A stretch of 64,000 nt of DNA from Streptomyces olivaceoviridis (GTDB lineage: Bacteria; Actinomycetota; Actinomycetes; Streptomycetales; Streptomycetaceae): NCBI RefSeq assembly GCF_014650115.1, contig NZ_BMUI01000018.1, positions 1 through 64,000 on the forward strand. The letters run 5' to 3'. Below, one piece after another: positions 53,611 to 63,656 of this stretch (positions within the stretch are counted from its first letter, which is position 1; each line of letters opens with the position of its first letter). Made by a program: the position numbers and the translations under genes. The notes under the pieces are model-generated. The model made no database searches, had not been told where the DNA came from, and worked only from the letters and a program-made list of their open reading frames with translations.

Positions 53611-54645
53611 TCAGTGGGCCTTGGCAGCCGTGTCGGTGAGGTACTCGCGACGCTGCTCGTCCGTCAGATGGCAGGCGCTGCCGCGACCGTCCACGATCTC
53701 CAGCAGCGGGCGCTCCTTGGCGCACCTGCCGTCCGGGACCTTCTCCGCGAAGGCACAGCGCGGGTGGAAGCGGCAACCGGTCGGCGGGTTCAGCAGCGAC
53801 GGCGGCGAGCCCGGGATCGGGTTGAGCGGCACGTCCACCGGGCCGTCCAGGCTCGGCATGGAGCCGAGCAGACCGAAGGTGTACGGGTGCTGCGGGGTGC
53901 GCAGCACCTCCGCCTTCGGGCCGCGCTCCACGCACCGGCCGCCGTACATCACCAGCACGTCGTCGGCGATGTCCGCGATCACACCCAGGTCGTGGGTGAT
54001 GAAGATGATCGCGGTGCCGAACTCCCGCTGGAGGTCCTTGAGTAGGTCCATGATCTGGGCCTGCACGGTCACGTCGAGCGCGGTCGTCGGCTCGTCGGCG
54101 ATCAGCAGCTCCGGGTCGCACACCAGCGCCATGGCGATCATCGCGCGCTGGCGCATACCGCCGGAGAACTCGTGCGGGTAGCTGTCCACCCGGCGGTCGG
54201 GCTGGGGGATGCCGACGCGTTTGAGCATCTCGATGGCCCGCGCCCGCGACTCGGCCTTGGAGGCGCCGGTGTGCTTGCGGTACACCTCGCCGATCTGCGT
54301 GCCGATGGTGTGGTACGGCGACAGCGAGGCCAGGGCGTCCTGGAAGATCATCGCCATCTTGTTGCCACGGAGGTGCTCCAGCCTCTTCTCCGGGGCGCCG
54401 TTCAGCTCCTCGCCGTCCAGCTCGATGGAGCCGTCGATCGCGGTGCTGTCCGGGTTGTGCAGGCCCAGGATGGCCAGGTTGGTGACCGACTTGCCGGACC
54501 CCGACTCACCCACGATGCCCAGCGTCTTGCCGCGTACGAGGTCGAAGGAGAGGCCGTCGACGGCCTTGACGACGCCGTCCTCGGTCGAGAAGTGCACCTT
54601 CAGGTCCTTGACGGACAGGAAGGGCTGCGAATCGGTGCTCGTCAC
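53611..54645 (-). CDS. Oligopeptide importer ATPase (OppD-like), BldKD paralog
   Basis: A 344-residue ABC ATPase: Walker A GESGSGKSVTNLA, signature FSGGMRQRAMIAMAL, Walker B LLIADEPTTALD. The OppD/F Cys extension is present (GCRFHPRCAFAEKVPDGRC). It clearly resembles BldKD but, unlike the OppF pair, differs throughout its length. GTG 54645 is preceded by GGAG. It lies 23 bp before the OppF-like gene and 52 bp after the permease. Confidence 0.87.
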   Translation of the reverse strand: MTSTDSQPFLSVKDLKVHFSTEDGVVKAVDGLSFDLVRGKTLGIVGESGSGKSVTNLAILGLHNPDSTAIDGSIELDGEELNGAPEKRLEHLRGNKMAMIFQDALASLSPYHTIGTQIGEVYRKHTGASKAESRARAIEMLKRVGIPQPDRRVDSYPHEFSGGMRQRAMIAMALVCDPELLIADEPTTALDVTVQAQIMDLLKDLQREFGTAIIFITHDLGVIADIADDVLVMYGGRCVERGPKAEVLRTPQHPYTFGLLGSMPSLDGPVDVPLNPIPGSPPSLLNPPTGCRFHPRCAFAEKVPDGRCAKERPLLEIVDGRGSACHLTDEQRREYLTDTAAKAH

Positions 54646-54697
54646 GGGGACGCTCCAGAGGGGGGTGATGCGGGGTAGCTGGCGGAGGAGGGCGGGG

Positions 54698-55678
54698 TCA
54701 GGCGAGCCGGATCCGCGGGTCGATCATGGCGTAGCAGGCGTCGACGACGATGTTGGCGATCACCACGAAGGAGGCCGTGATGATCATGACGCCGAGCAGC
54801 ATCGGCAGGTCGTTGTTGATCACCGACTTCACGGCGAGCAGGCCGATGCCCTGGAGGCTGAAGGTCTTCTCGGTGATCATCGCACCGCCGAGCAGCACGC
54901 CCATGTCGATGCCGAAGATGGTGACGATCGGGCCCATGGCGCCGCGCCAGGCGAAGCGGAAGAACACGTTGCGCCGGGACATGCCCTTGGCGCGGGCGGT
55001 GCGGACGTAGTCCTCGGTGAGCGTCTCGACCAGCTGAGAGCGGGTCATACGGGTGTAGTTGGCGGTCCAGATCAGCGCCAGCACCAGCCAGGGCACGAGC
55101 AGACCGGTGAACCAGGCACCCGGGTTCTCGCTGAACGGGGTGTAGGAGGGCTGGTCCAGCAGGTGCGACTGGTAGACGAGGAGGTACAGGGCGACCGGGC
55201 CGACGAAGTAGATCTGCATCGAGGAGGCGACCAGCGAGGCCGAGCTGGCGATCTTGTCGAGCGGCTTGCCCTGCTTGACCGCGGCGAGCATGCCGGTGCC
55301 GATACCGAAGATCAGGAAGACGACGGCGGAACCGATGGCGAGGGAGGCCGTGGTCGGGAAGCGGTCCCAGACGGTCGCGAGGACGGGCTCGCGGTTGATG
55401 AACGAGTAGCCCAGGCAGGGGGCGTCGCAGTGGCCGAAGCCGGGGTAGTCGCGGCCCACGAAGATGGCCTCGAGCCAGTGCCAGTACTGGACCGGCAGCG
55501 GGTCCGAGATCCCCATGTTGTGCCGGATCACGTCGAGCGTCTCCGGGGTGCAGACCTTGCCGCAGGCGATCCGGGAAGGGTCGCGCGGCACCGCGTAGAA
55601 GAGCATGTACGTGACCGCGCTGATGATCAGCAGCGTGACCACGGCGCCGAGGAGCCGGCGGACGAGGAAGCGAAGCAT
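54698..55678 (-). CDS. Oligopeptide importer permease (OppB-like), BldKC paralog
   Basis: A 326-residue permease; first helix LGAVVTLLIISAVTYMLFYA, EAA loop EDYVRTARAKGMSRRNVFFR. The outer loop has paired Cys (IACGKVCTPETLDVI and HCDAPC), as in BldKC. AGGAAAG precedes the ATG at 55678. A hairpin separates it from the upstream binding-protein gene. Confidence 0.87.
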   Translation of the reverse strand: MLRFLVRRLLGAVVTLLIISAVTYMLFYAVPRDPSRIACGKVCTPETLDVIRHNMGISDPLPVQYWHWLEAIFVGRDYPGFGHCDAPCLGYSFINREPVLATVWDRFPTTASLAIGSAVVFLIFGIGTGMLAAVKQGKPLDKIASSASLVASSMQIYFVGPVALYLLVYQSHLLDQPSYTPFSENPGAWFTGLLVPWLVLALIWTANYTRMTRSQLVETLTEDYVRTARAKGMSRRNVFFRFAWRGAMGPIVTIFGIDMGVLLGGAMITEKTFSLQGIGLLAVKSVINNDLPMLLGVMIITASFVVIANIVVDACYAMIDPRIRLA

Positions 55679-55757
55679 GGGGGTTGGCTTTCCTGGGAGG
55701 GCCGTCGTGCGGAACGGGCCGGGACGGGATGACCGGGGGCCCGGTGGACGAGCCGAG

Positions 55758-55783
55758 GGTGGGGCGGCCGGAGCCGCCCCACC
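55758..55783 (-). terminator. Hairpin between the binding-protein and permease genes of the second operon
   Basis: GGTGGGGCGGC (55758-55768) pairs perfectly with GCCGCCCCACC (55773-55783), loop CGGA, 14 bp past the stop of the binding-protein gene. It is the positional counterpart of the bldKB-bldKC hairpin. Confidence 0.7.
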
Positions 55784-55796
55784 TCTCAGGTGTGGA

Positions 55797-57560
55797 TCAG
55801 GCCTTGACGTACATCTTGTAGAGCATGCAGCCGTCGAAGTTCGGGTCCATCTTGACGTTGCCGAGCTTCGAGCCGTGGAGGTACAGGCGCTTCATGTAGA
55901 CGTCGGGGATGAAGGCACCCAGCTCCGTGACCTGCTTGTCCAGGGCGGCCCACATGGCGTTGGCCTTGTCCTGGTCCGTCTCCGCCGTGGCCGCCTTGAT
56001 GGCCGCGTCGACGTCCGGGTTCTTCAGGTGGCAGTAGTTGGTGCCCTGGTCCACCACGTTGTGGCTGTCGAACAGCGGCTGGAAGACCGAGTAACCGGTC
56101 GGCCAGTCGGCGGACCAGCCACCCCAGTAGATGTCGTACTCGTTGTCGACCTTGCCGATCTGGTCGTACCAGGTGGTGGAGTCGATGCCCTTGGTGACGA
56201 CGTCGAAGCCGGCCGCCTTGAGGGCGTTCTCGACGACGACCTTGACCTTGGCGTTGATCGGGTCCTGCTGGTAGGCGTAGACGACCTTGGTGCCGAGCTT
56301 GCCGGCCTTCTTCAGGACCGCCTTGGCGGCGGCCGGGTCGCCGGCCGGGTTCTTCAGCTTGCCCCAGACGTCCTGCGACTTGTAGCCGGCGACGAGCGGG
56401 CTCATGATGCCGGTCGCGTAGTCACCGCGGTGCGTGCCGCCCTGGATGGAGCGGATGCCGGCGGTCGGCCAGGCCTTGATGATGGCCTCGCGGACCTTGA
56501 TGTCGGTGACGCGGGTCTGGTTGATCCAGTAGACGCTGGTGCCGCTGCTCAGGTCCTCGAAGAGGCGGTCCTTGGCCTTGGCGGTGGCCTGCTGGACCTT
56601 CGCCTGCGGGACGGTCCGCCAGGACACGGCGTACTGGTCGTTGCCCGAGTCGGCGATCAGACGGTCGGCGGCGGTCTCCGCCTCGATGCCGAAGGTGAAG
56701 TCGAACTCGTCCGGGTAGGCGTTGCGGATCGGGTCCGTCTTCGGGTCCCAGTGCTCGTTGCGGACCAGGACCATCGACTTGTCGGTCTGGTGCGACTTGA
56801 CCTTGTACGGGCCGTTGGAGAACGGCTTCTTGTCGTAGTTCTGCTTGGTGTCGTGCTTCACCGGGTTCGGCGCGTACGAGTGCATCGCGACGACGTAGTT
56901 GAAGTCCGGACGCGCCTCGGAGAGGTGGAAGGTGATGGTCTTCCCGCTCGTCGTGATCGACTTGAGGTGCTTGTTGCCCTTGAAGGGACCGGGGTAGGAC
57001 TTGCGGTACTCCTGCGTGCCCGTCAGCCAGGTCTGGGCGTACACGGCGCCCTCGGTGATGAAGTTGGCGAAGGCGCGCTCGAAGCCGTGGCGGACGTCGT
57101 CGACGGTGACGTCGGAGCCGTCCTCCCACTTCACGCCGTCCTTCAGGGTGAAGGACCAGGTCTTGCCGCCGTCCTTCATGGTGCCCGTGTCGGTGGCGAG
57201 GTCACCGACCAGGGTCATGGAGCCGTCGTCGCCGACCTTGTAACCGGTCAGGGTGCGGGCGAGGACGATCACGGCCAGCGAGTTCCACGCGTAGTAGACG
57301 CGCTGCGGGTCGAGGTGCGAGAAGTCGTCGTCGTTCAGCAGGTAGACCTTGCCGCCCTTCCTGGCGCCGGAGACCTCCGGAGCCGGGCCCTGCGAGTCCG
57401 CCGCCGTACCGATCTTGACGGTGGTGGTGTGGGCCTTGGCCGCTTCCTGCTTGCCGGTGCCGGTGCTGCTGGAGTTGCCGCTGCTGCACGCGCTCAGCAC
57501 GGTGCTGGAGGCGGCGGCAACACCGGTGGCTATCAGGAAGTTTCTGCGCGAGAAGGACAT
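55797..57560 (-). CDS. Oligopeptide-binding lipoprotein with Tat-like signal, BldKB paralog
   Basis: A 587-residue family-5 solute-binding protein. The N-terminus MSFSRRNFLIATG has a twin-arginine motif (SRRNFL) and a lipobox (TVLSAC), so it may be exported folded by Tat and then lipidated. BldKB lacks the twin arginine. Family features include GKVYLLNDDDFSHLDPQRVY and YDIYWGGWSADWPTG. The ATG at 57560 follows AGGA. It is second in the operon, like bldKB. Confidence 0.87.
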   Translation of the reverse strand: MSFSRRNFLIATGVAAASSTVLSACSSGNSSSTGTGKQEAAKAHTTTVKIGTAADSQGPAPEVSGARKGGKVYLLNDDDFSHLDPQRVYYAWNSLAVIVLARTLTGYKVGDDGSMTLVGDLATDTGTMKDGGKTWSFTLKDGVKWEDGSDVTVDDVRHGFERAFANFITEGAVYAQTWLTGTQEYRKSYPGPFKGNKHLKSITTSGKTITFHLSEARPDFNYVVAMHSYAPNPVKHDTKQNYDKKPFSNGPYKVKSHQTDKSMVLVRNEHWDPKTDPIRNAYPDEFDFTFGIEAETAADRLIADSGNDQYAVSWRTVPQAKVQQATAKAKDRLFEDLSSGTSVYWINQTRVTDIKVREAIIKAWPTAGIRSIQGGTHRGDYATGIMSPLVAGYKSQDVWGKLKNPAGDPAAAKAVLKKAGKLGTKVVYAYQQDPINAKVKVVVENALKAAGFDVVTKGIDSTTWYDQIGKVDNEYDIYWGGWSADWPTGYSVFQPLFDSHNVVDQGTNYCHLKNPDVDAAIKAATAETDQDKANAMWAALDKQVTELGAFIPDVYMKRLYLHGSKLGNVKMDPNFDGCMLYKMYVKA

Positions 57561-57640
57561 CGCATCCTGCCTTGAAGTGGGTTGATGAGAGAAGCCCGGC
57601 ACCCCGGCGTCCTTGCCGTGGTCCTGAAGGAGGGCCGGAG

Positions 57641-58669
57641 TCAGCGCTTGGTCTTCGGGTCGAGCGCGTCGCGCACCGAGTCACCGAGGAGGTTGAAGGC
57701 CAGTACGAACATCACCATCGAGATGCCGGGGAAGAGCAGGAAGGTGAAGTCGTCCTGGTAGAAGCCGGCGGCGTACCCGATCATGACGCCCCAGTCGGGG
57801 GTCGGGTCCTGCATGCCGACGCCGAGGAAGGCGAGGCCCGCCTCCGTGGTGACCATCGCGGGCAGCAGGAGCGTGCCCTGGATCAGGATGGGCGTCCACA
57901 GGTTGGGCAGGAGTTCCTTGAAGATGATGCGGGCCGGAGACGCGCCCGTGACCTTCGCGGCCTCGACGAACTCCCGCTCGCGCAGGGCCAGCACCTGACC
58001 GCGCAGCAGCCGGGCGATGGAGGCCCAGCCGAAGACGACCAGGAGGGTGATCAAGGAGACGACGACGATCGAGGTGGGCGTGTCCTCGTTGCTGGCCACG
58101 AAGAGGCTGAGGACCACGGGCGTGAACGCCACGAAGAACAGCTGCTGCGGGAAGGCGAGCAGGATGTCGATGACCCGGCCCAGGATCCAGTCCGTCTTGC
58201 CGCCGATGTAGCCGGCCGTGACGCCGATCACCACACCGACGATCATGATGAGCACCGTGATCACCGTCGCGAGCAGCAGCGAGTTGCGGACCGCGTACAG
58301 CAGGAAGGTGAAGACGTCACGTCCGAGCTGCGGGTCGATGCCGAACCAGAACTCGCTGTCGATGCCGCCGTTCGGCTTCGCCGGGAGGCCGTTGTCGCCC
58401 AGCAGTCCGGGCGTGTTGATGCCGTACGTCGTGTACGGGTCCTTGCCGTACAGCTTGGCTATGAGCGGCGCCGCGAGGCCGATCACGAAGAAGAGGATCA
58501 CGATGATCGCCGAGGCGACGCCAACGCGGTCCCGCTTGAAGCGGCGCCAGGCCAGCTGCCCGGGGGACCGGCTCTCGCTGCCCTTCGACCCGTCCGAAGT
58601 GATCGACTTCTCGACGGTCTCGTCGGTCACCTCAAGCGGGGCAGCCGCGGATGGAGTTGGGGGGGTCAT
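57641..58669 (-). CDS. Oligopeptide importer permease (OppC-like), BldKA paralog
   Basis: A 342-residue permease with a hydrophilic N-terminus, first helix GVASAIIVILFFVIGLAAPL, and EAA loop REREFVEAAKVTGASPARII. Same place in the operon as bldKA, and the same SPGQLxWRRFKRDRVG lead-in. AGGAG precedes the ATG at 58669. It is the first gene of the minus-strand operon. Confidence 0.87.
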   Translation of the reverse strand: MTPPTPSAAAPLEVTDETVEKSITSDGSKGSESRSPGQLAWRRFKRDRVGVASAIIVILFFVIGLAAPLIAKLYGKDPYTTYGINTPGLLGDNGLPAKPNGGIDSEFWFGIDPQLGRDVFTFLLYAVRNSLLLATVITVLIMIVGVVIGVTAGYIGGKTDWILGRVIDILLAFPQQLFFVAFTPVVLSLFVASNEDTPTSIVVVSLITLLVVFGWASIARLLRGQVLALREREFVEAAKVTGASPARIIFKELLPNLWTPILIQGTLLLPAMVTTEAGLAFLGVGMQDPTPDWGVMIGYAAGFYQDDFTFLLFPGISMVMFVLAFNLLGDSVRDALDPKTKR

Positions 58670-59141
58670 GGTGCTCCTGGCCCAAGGGAGGGTCTGATGA
58701 CTCCGCAGGGCGCTCCCCTACGGGCTACGCCGGACTTTTTCAACGCAATTCATTCAAGGTCAATAAATTCTCGGCCGCCTTGGTTTTGTCTTTACCTTCT
58801 TTACTCTTCCTTGATCGTTCCGTAGCTACGCGGGTAGCGCGCCGTAATCAATCCGTGCTTCACATCGGGCCAATCGGACTAAACGGGCAAGGAGTTCGAT
58901 ATGCGGACGGTGGAGTGTCGACATGCGTACATCGGCCCGCCTCAATCCAACGTTTCGGCATCGTTACGCGAAGATCTATTGCGCTCGTCGCCCAAGATCA
59001 TCAGGGCGGTCGAGGGGGCGGTGCCTGCATTCGGATGACGTCTCCCCCCAAAGGCCGCTCAATCGGGCGGCGGGCATGCGATACATGCCTTATATGACGA
59101 TATTGACCGGTAGTGGATCAACGTCGCGGAGGAGGCACGCC
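58670..59141. promoter_or_regulatory. Divergent promoter region between Opp operons 2 and 3, 472 bp
   Basis: The lowest-GC stretch of the window is 58735-58830. On the minus strand TTGACC (58758-58763) could be a -35 box of operon 2. Near the plus-strand operon, GGCATG (59073-59078) and CATGCC (59084-59089) form a 6-bp dyad with a 5-bp spacer about 55 bp before the start, and the flank is AT-rich (CTTATATGACGATATTGACC). No coding frame is convincing. Confidence 0.45.
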
Positions 59142-60767
59142 ATGCGGGGAGTCACGCATGCCCGGGGGGCCGTGTGCGCGGTGGCGCTGGCTCTCGCCGC
59201 CACCGGCTGCGGGGGCGGCGGCTCAGGCGGCGGCGCCTCGGGCGCGGTGCTCAGTTCCTCCTGGGGCGACCCGCAGAACCCGCTGGAGCCGGCCAACACC
59301 AACGAGGTGCAGGGCGGCAAGGTCCTCGACATGATCTTCCGGGGCCTGAAGAAGTACGACCCGAGGACGGGCAAGGCCACCGACATGCTCGCCCGGTCCA
59401 TCGACACCCACGACTCGCGCGACTTCACCATCAAGGTGAAGCCCGGCTGGACCTTCTCCAACGGCGAGAAGGTCACCGCCCGCTCCTTCGTGGACGCCTG
59501 GAACTACGGCGCGAGCCTGCGGAACAACCAGAAGAACGCCCTCTTCTTCGGCTACATCGACGGCTACGACAAGGTCCACCCCAGCGGCGGCAGGCAGACC
59601 GCCGACACCCTGTCCGGGCTGAAGGTGGTGGACGACCACACCTTCACCGTCCGGCTCAACCAGAAGTTCTCCACCTTCCCAGACACCCTCGGCTACGCGG
59701 CCTTCGCCCCGCTGCCGCGCGCCTTCTTCACGGACCACGCGGCCTGGCTGAGGAAACCGGTCGGCAACGGTCCGTACACGGTCGCTTCCTATACGAAGGG
59801 GTCTCAGATGTCCCTGCGGAAGTGGGACGGCTACCCGGGCCCGGACAAGGCGCGCAACGGCGGGGTCGACCTAAAGGTCTACACCGACAACAACACCGCC
59901 TACACCGACCTGATGTCCGGCAACCTCGACCTGGTGGACGACGTGCCCGCCGCCCAGCTGAAGAACGTCAAGGCCGACCTGGGCGACCGCTACATCAACA
60001 CCCCGGCCGGCATCCTCCAGACCTTCGCCTTCCCCTACTACGACAAGGCGTGGGACAAGCCGGGCTCGGAGAAGGTCCGCACGGGCCTGTCCATGGCGAT
60101 CAACCGGAAGCAGATCACCGAGACGATCTTCCACGGGACCCGCACCCCGGCCACCGACTGGACCTCGCCCGTCCTCGGCGTGGCCGGCGGCTTCAAGGAG
60201 GGCCTGTGCGGCAAGGCCTGCGAGTACCACCCGGACGAGGCCAAGAAACTGATCAAGGAGGGCGGCGGGATCCCCGGCGGCCAGGTGAAGATCACGTACA
60301 ACGCGGACACGGGCTCGCACAAGGAGTGGGTGGACGCCGTGTGCAACTCCATCAACAACGCCCTCGGCAACGACAAGGCGTGCGTCGGCAACCCGGTCGG
60401 CACCTTCGCCGACTTCCGCAACCGCATCGGGCAGCACAAGATGACCGGACCGTTCCGCGCGGGCTGGCAGATGGACTACCCGCTCATCCAGAACTTCCTC
60501 CAGCCGCTGTACTACACGAACGCCTCCTCCAACGACGGCAAGTGGTCGGACAAGGAGTTCGACGAACTGGTCGACCGGGCCAACGCCGAGAGCGACCAGA
60601 CCAGGGCCGTGAAGCTGTTCCAGCAGGCCGAGGGGGTCGTCCGGGACAACATGGCCGCCATCCCGCTCTGGTACCAGAACGGCAGCGCCGGCTACTCCGA
60701 GCGGCTGTCCGACGTGGCGCTCAACCCGTTCAGCGTGCCCGTCTACAACGAGATCAAGGTCAGCTGA
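59142..60767 (+). CDS. Oligopeptide/dipeptide-binding lipoprotein, third Opp operon
   Basis: A 541-residue family-5 binding protein. The lipoprotein signal is GAVCAVALALAATGC, followed by a Gly/Ser linker. It shows TIKVKPGWTFSNGEKVTARS and a second lobe with four Cys (GLCGKACEYHP, DAVCNSINN, DKACVGNPVG) that may form disulfides outside the cell. GGAGGAGG gives a strong ribosome binding site for the ATG at 59142. It comes first in this operon, unlike in the bldK-type operons, and belongs to a different subgroup. The permease gene starts 7 nt downstream. Confidence 0.87.
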   Translation: MRGVTHARGAVCAVALALAATGCGGGGSGGGASGAVLSSSWGDPQNPLEPANTNEVQGGKVLDMIFRGLKKYDPRTGKATDMLARSIDTHDSRDFTIKVKPGWTFSNGEKVTARSFVDAWNYGASLRNNQKNALFFGYIDGYDKVHPSGGRQTADTLSGLKVVDDHTFTVRLNQKFSTFPDTLGYAAFAPLPRAFFTDHAAWLRKPVGNGPYTVASYTKGSQMSLRKWDGYPGPDKARNGGVDLKVYTDNNTAYTDLMSGNLDLVDDVPAAQLKNVKADLGDRYINTPAGILQTFAFPYYDKAWDKPGSEKVRTGLSMAINRKQITETIFHGTRTPATDWTSPVLGVAGGFKEGLCGKACEYHPDEAKKLIKEGGGIPGGQVKITYNADTGSHKEWVDAVCNSINNALGNDKACVGNPVGTFADFRNRIGQHKMTGPFRAGWQMDYPLIQNFLQPLYYTNASSNDGKWSDKEFDELVDRANAESDQTRAVKLFQQAEGVVRDNMAAIPLWYQNGSAGYSERLSDVALNPFSVPVYNEIKVS

Positions 60768-60773
60768 GCCGCC

Positions 60774-61697
60774 ATGGGGCGCTATGTCGTCCGGCGACTG
60801 CTCCAGATGGTCCCGGTCTTCGTCGGGTCCACCCTGCTGATCTTCCTCATGGTCAATGTGATGGGCGACCCCGTCGCGGGGCTGTGCGGGGAGCGGGCGT
60901 GCGATCCGGCGACGGCGGCCCAGCTGAAGCGGGAGTTCGGCTTGGACAGGCCGGTCTGGCAGCAGTACCTCACCTACATGGGGCACCTGTTCACCGGCGA
61001 CTTCGGTACGGCGTTCAACGGGCAGAAGGTCACCGAGCTGATGGGCACGGCGTTCCCCGTCACCATCCGGCTGACGATCGTGGCGATCCTGTTCGAGATC
61101 GTCATCGGCATCACGCTGGGCGTCGCCACGGGCCTGAGGCGCGGCCGGCCCATCGACACCACCGTGCTGCTGCTCACCCTGGTGGTGATCTCGGTCCCCA
61201 CCTTCGTCACCGGTCTGCTGCTCCAACTGCTGCTCGGGGTGCGGTGGGCCTGGATCAAACCGTCCGTCTCCCCGGACGCCGCCTTCGGCGAGCTGATCGT
61301 GCCGGGCCTGGTCCTCGCCTCGGTCTCCCTGGCCTACGTCACCCGGCTGACCCGCACCTCCATCGCGGAGAACAAGCGCGCGGACTACGTCCGTACGGCC
61401 ATCGCGAAGGGTCTGCCCCGGCGCCGGGTCATCACCCGGCACCTGCTGCGCAACTCGCTCATCCCCGTGGTCACGTTCATCGGCACGGACATCGGCGCGC
61501 TGATGGGCGGGGCGATCGTCACCGAGCGGATCTTCAACATCCACGGCGTCGGCTACCAGCTCTACCAGGGCATCCTGCGCCAGAACACCCAGACGGTCGT
61601 CGGCTTCGTGACCGTGCTCGTCCTGGTCTTCCTGGTCGCCAACCTCCTCGTGGACCTCCTGTACGCCGTACTCGACCCGAGGATCCGCTATGCCTGA
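60774..61697 (+). CDS. Oligopeptide importer permease (OppB-like), third operon
   Basis: A 307-residue permease; first helix LLQMVPVFVGSTLLIFLMVN, EAA loop RADYVRTAIAKGLPRRRVIT. The first outer loop has CGERACDP, another Cys pair, as in the BldKC-type permeases. It overlaps the next permease gene by 8 bp. Confidence 0.87.
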   Translation: MGRYVVRRLLQMVPVFVGSTLLIFLMVNVMGDPVAGLCGERACDPATAAQLKREFGLDRPVWQQYLTYMGHLFTGDFGTAFNGQKVTELMGTAFPVTIRLTIVAILFEIVIGITLGVATGLRRGRPIDTTVLLLTLVVISVPTFVTGLLLQLLLGVRWAWIKPSVSPDAAFGELIVPGLVLASVSLAYVTRLTRTSIAENKRADYVRTAIAKGLPRRRVITRHLLRNSLIPVVTFIGTDIGALMGGAIVTERIFNIHGVGYQLYQGILRQNTQTVVGFVTVLVLVFLVANLLVDLLYAVLDPRIRYA

Positions 61698-62673
61698 GCA
61701 GCAGCCGTACGAGGCCGGGCGTGCCATCGCCGGTACCGGGATGGGCGGCGCGATGGACCTCGCGGCGAGCGAGGCGACCACGCTGGAGCGGACACCGGGC
61801 GGGCCGGAGGGCACGGGGCCGGCGGGCAAGCCGCGCTCCCTGTGGTCGGACGCCTGGCGCGACCTGCGCCGCGACCCGGTCTTCCTCGTCTCCGCCCTGG
61901 TCATCCTCTTCCTGGTGTTCATCTCGGTCCGGCCGTCGGCCATCGCTTCCGGGAACCCGCTCACGTGCGACCTGGCCAGGGCGCAGGACGGCTCGGCTCC
62001 CGGGCACCCCTTCGGTTACGACGGTCAGGGCTGCGACGTCTACACCCGCACCGTGTACGGGGCCCGTACGTCGGTGACGGTCGGGGTCCTGGCCACGCTC
62101 GGGGTGTCGGTGTTCGGGTCGGTGCTGGGCGGGCTGGCGGGCTACTTCGGGGGCCTGTGGGACGCGGTGCTGTCCCGGATCACGGACATCTTCTTCGCCA
62201 TCCCGGTCGTCCTCGGCGGACTCGTCCTCCTCTCGGTCGTGACCTCCAATACGGTCTGGCCGGTCATCGGGTTCATGGTGCTGCTCGGCTGGCCGCAGAT
62301 CTCCCGCATCGCGCGCGGCTCGGTCATCACCGCCAAGCAGAACGACTACGTCCAGGCCGCCCGTGCCCTGGGCGCCTCCGACCCCCGCATCCTGCTGCGG
62401 CACATCGCACCGAACGCCGTCGCCCCGGTGATCGTGGTGGCGACCATCGCGCTGGGCACCTACATCGCCCTGGAGGCGACCCTGTCCTACCTCGGTGTGG
62501 GCCTCAAACCCCCCAGCGTCTCCTGGGGCATCGACATCTCCGCCGCCTCCCCCTACATCCGCAACGCCCCCCACGCCCTGCTGTGGCCCTCGGGCGCCCT
62601 GGCGGTCACGGTGCTGGCGTTCATCATGCTGGGCGACGCGGTCCGCGACGCCCTCGACCCGAAGCTGAGGTGA
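61690..62673 (+). CDS. Oligopeptide importer permease (OppC-like), third operon
   Basis: A 327-residue permease. A ~55-residue hydrophilic N-terminus precedes the first helix (FLVSALVILFLVFISVRP); the EAA loop is QNDYVQAARALGASDPRILL. The stop overlaps the next start as GTGA, so the whole operon is translationally coupled. Confidence 0.87.
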   Translation: MPEQQPYEAGRAIAGTGMGGAMDLAASEATTLERTPGGPEGTGPAGKPRSLWSDAWRDLRRDPVFLVSALVILFLVFISVRPSAIASGNPLTCDLARAQDGSAPGHPFGYDGQGCDVYTRTVYGARTSVTVGVLATLGVSVFGSVLGGLAGYFGGLWDAVLSRITDIFFAIPVVLGGLVLLSVVTSNTVWPVIGFMVLLGWPQISRIARGSVITAKQNDYVQAARALGASDPRILLRHIAPNAVAPVIVVATIALGTYIALEATLSYLGVGLKPPSVSWGIDISAASPYIRNAPHALLWPSGALAVTVLAFIMLGDAVRDALDPKLR

Positions 62674-63656
62674 CGTCCGCCGTGCTGCTCGACGCACGCG
62701 ACCTGCACGTGGAGTTCCACACCCGCGACGGGATCGCCCACGCCGTCAACGGAGTCGGCTACGCCGTCGACGCGGGTCAGACGCTGGCGGTGCTGGGGGA
62801 GTCGGGGTCGGGGAAGTCGGTCACCGCGCAGGCCGTGATGGGCATCCTCGACACACCGCCCGGGCGGATCACCCAGGGGCGGATCCTGTTCCGGGGACGG
62901 GACCTGCTGACGCTGAAGGGCGAGGAGCGCAGGAGGATCCGCGGCACCGAAATGGCGATGATCTTCCAGGACGCCCTGTCCGCCCTCAACCCGGTGATGA
63001 CGGTGGGGGACCAACTGGGGGAGATGTTCGTCGTCCACCGGGGCATGTCACGCAAGGACGCGCGCGCGAGGGCCGTGGAGCTGATGGAGCGGGTGCGGAT
63101 CCCGGCCGCCGCCCAGCGGGTGCGCGACTACCCGCACCAGTTCTCCGGCGGGATGCGCCAGCGCATCATGATCGCCATGGCGCTGGCCCTGGAACCGGCC
63201 CTCATCATCGCCGACGAACCCACCACCGCCCTCGACGTCACCGTCCAGGCCCAGGTCATGGACCTCCTCGCCGACCTCCAGCGCGAGTACCGCATGGGAC
63301 TGATCCTCATCACCCACGACCTGGGCGTGGTCGCCGACGTCGCCGACAGGATCGCCGTGATGTACGCGGGACGGATCGTGGAAACCGCCCCCGTCCACGA
63401 CCTCTACAAAGCCCCCGCCCACCCCTACACCCGGGGCCTGCTGGACTCCATCCCGCGCCTCGACCACAAGGGCCGGCAGCTCTACGCCATCAAGGGCCTG
63501 CCACCGAACCTGACACACATCCCGCCCGGCTGCTCCTTCCACCCCCGCTGCCCCATGGCCAGGGACGTCTGCCGCACCGACGAGCCCCCGCTGTACGAGG
63601 TGTCCGAGACGCGGGGCAGTGCCTGCCACTTCTGGAGGGAGTGCCTCGATGGCTGA
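62670..63656 (+). CDS. Oligopeptide importer ATPase (OppD-like), third operon
   Basis: A 328-residue ABC ATPase: Walker A GESGSGKSVTAQA, signature FSGGMRQRIMIAMAL, Walker B LIIADEPTTALD, Cys extension GCSFHPRCPMARDVC. The GTG at 62670 overlaps the previous stop by 4 bp; its own stop overlaps the next ATPase start by 8 bp. Confidence 0.88.
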   Translation: MTSAVLLDARDLHVEFHTRDGIAHAVNGVGYAVDAGQTLAVLGESGSGKSVTAQAVMGILDTPPGRITQGRILFRGRDLLTLKGEERRRIRGTEMAMIFQDALSALNPVMTVGDQLGEMFVVHRGMSRKDARARAVELMERVRIPAAAQRVRDYPHQFSGGMRQRIMIAMALALEPALIIADEPTTALDVTVQAQVMDLLADLQREYRMGLILITHDLGVVADVADRIAVMYAGRIVETAPVHDLYKAPAHPYTRGLLDSIPRLDHKGRQLYAIKGLPPNLTHIPPGCSFHPRCPMARDVCRTDEPPLYEVSETRGSACHFWRECLDG

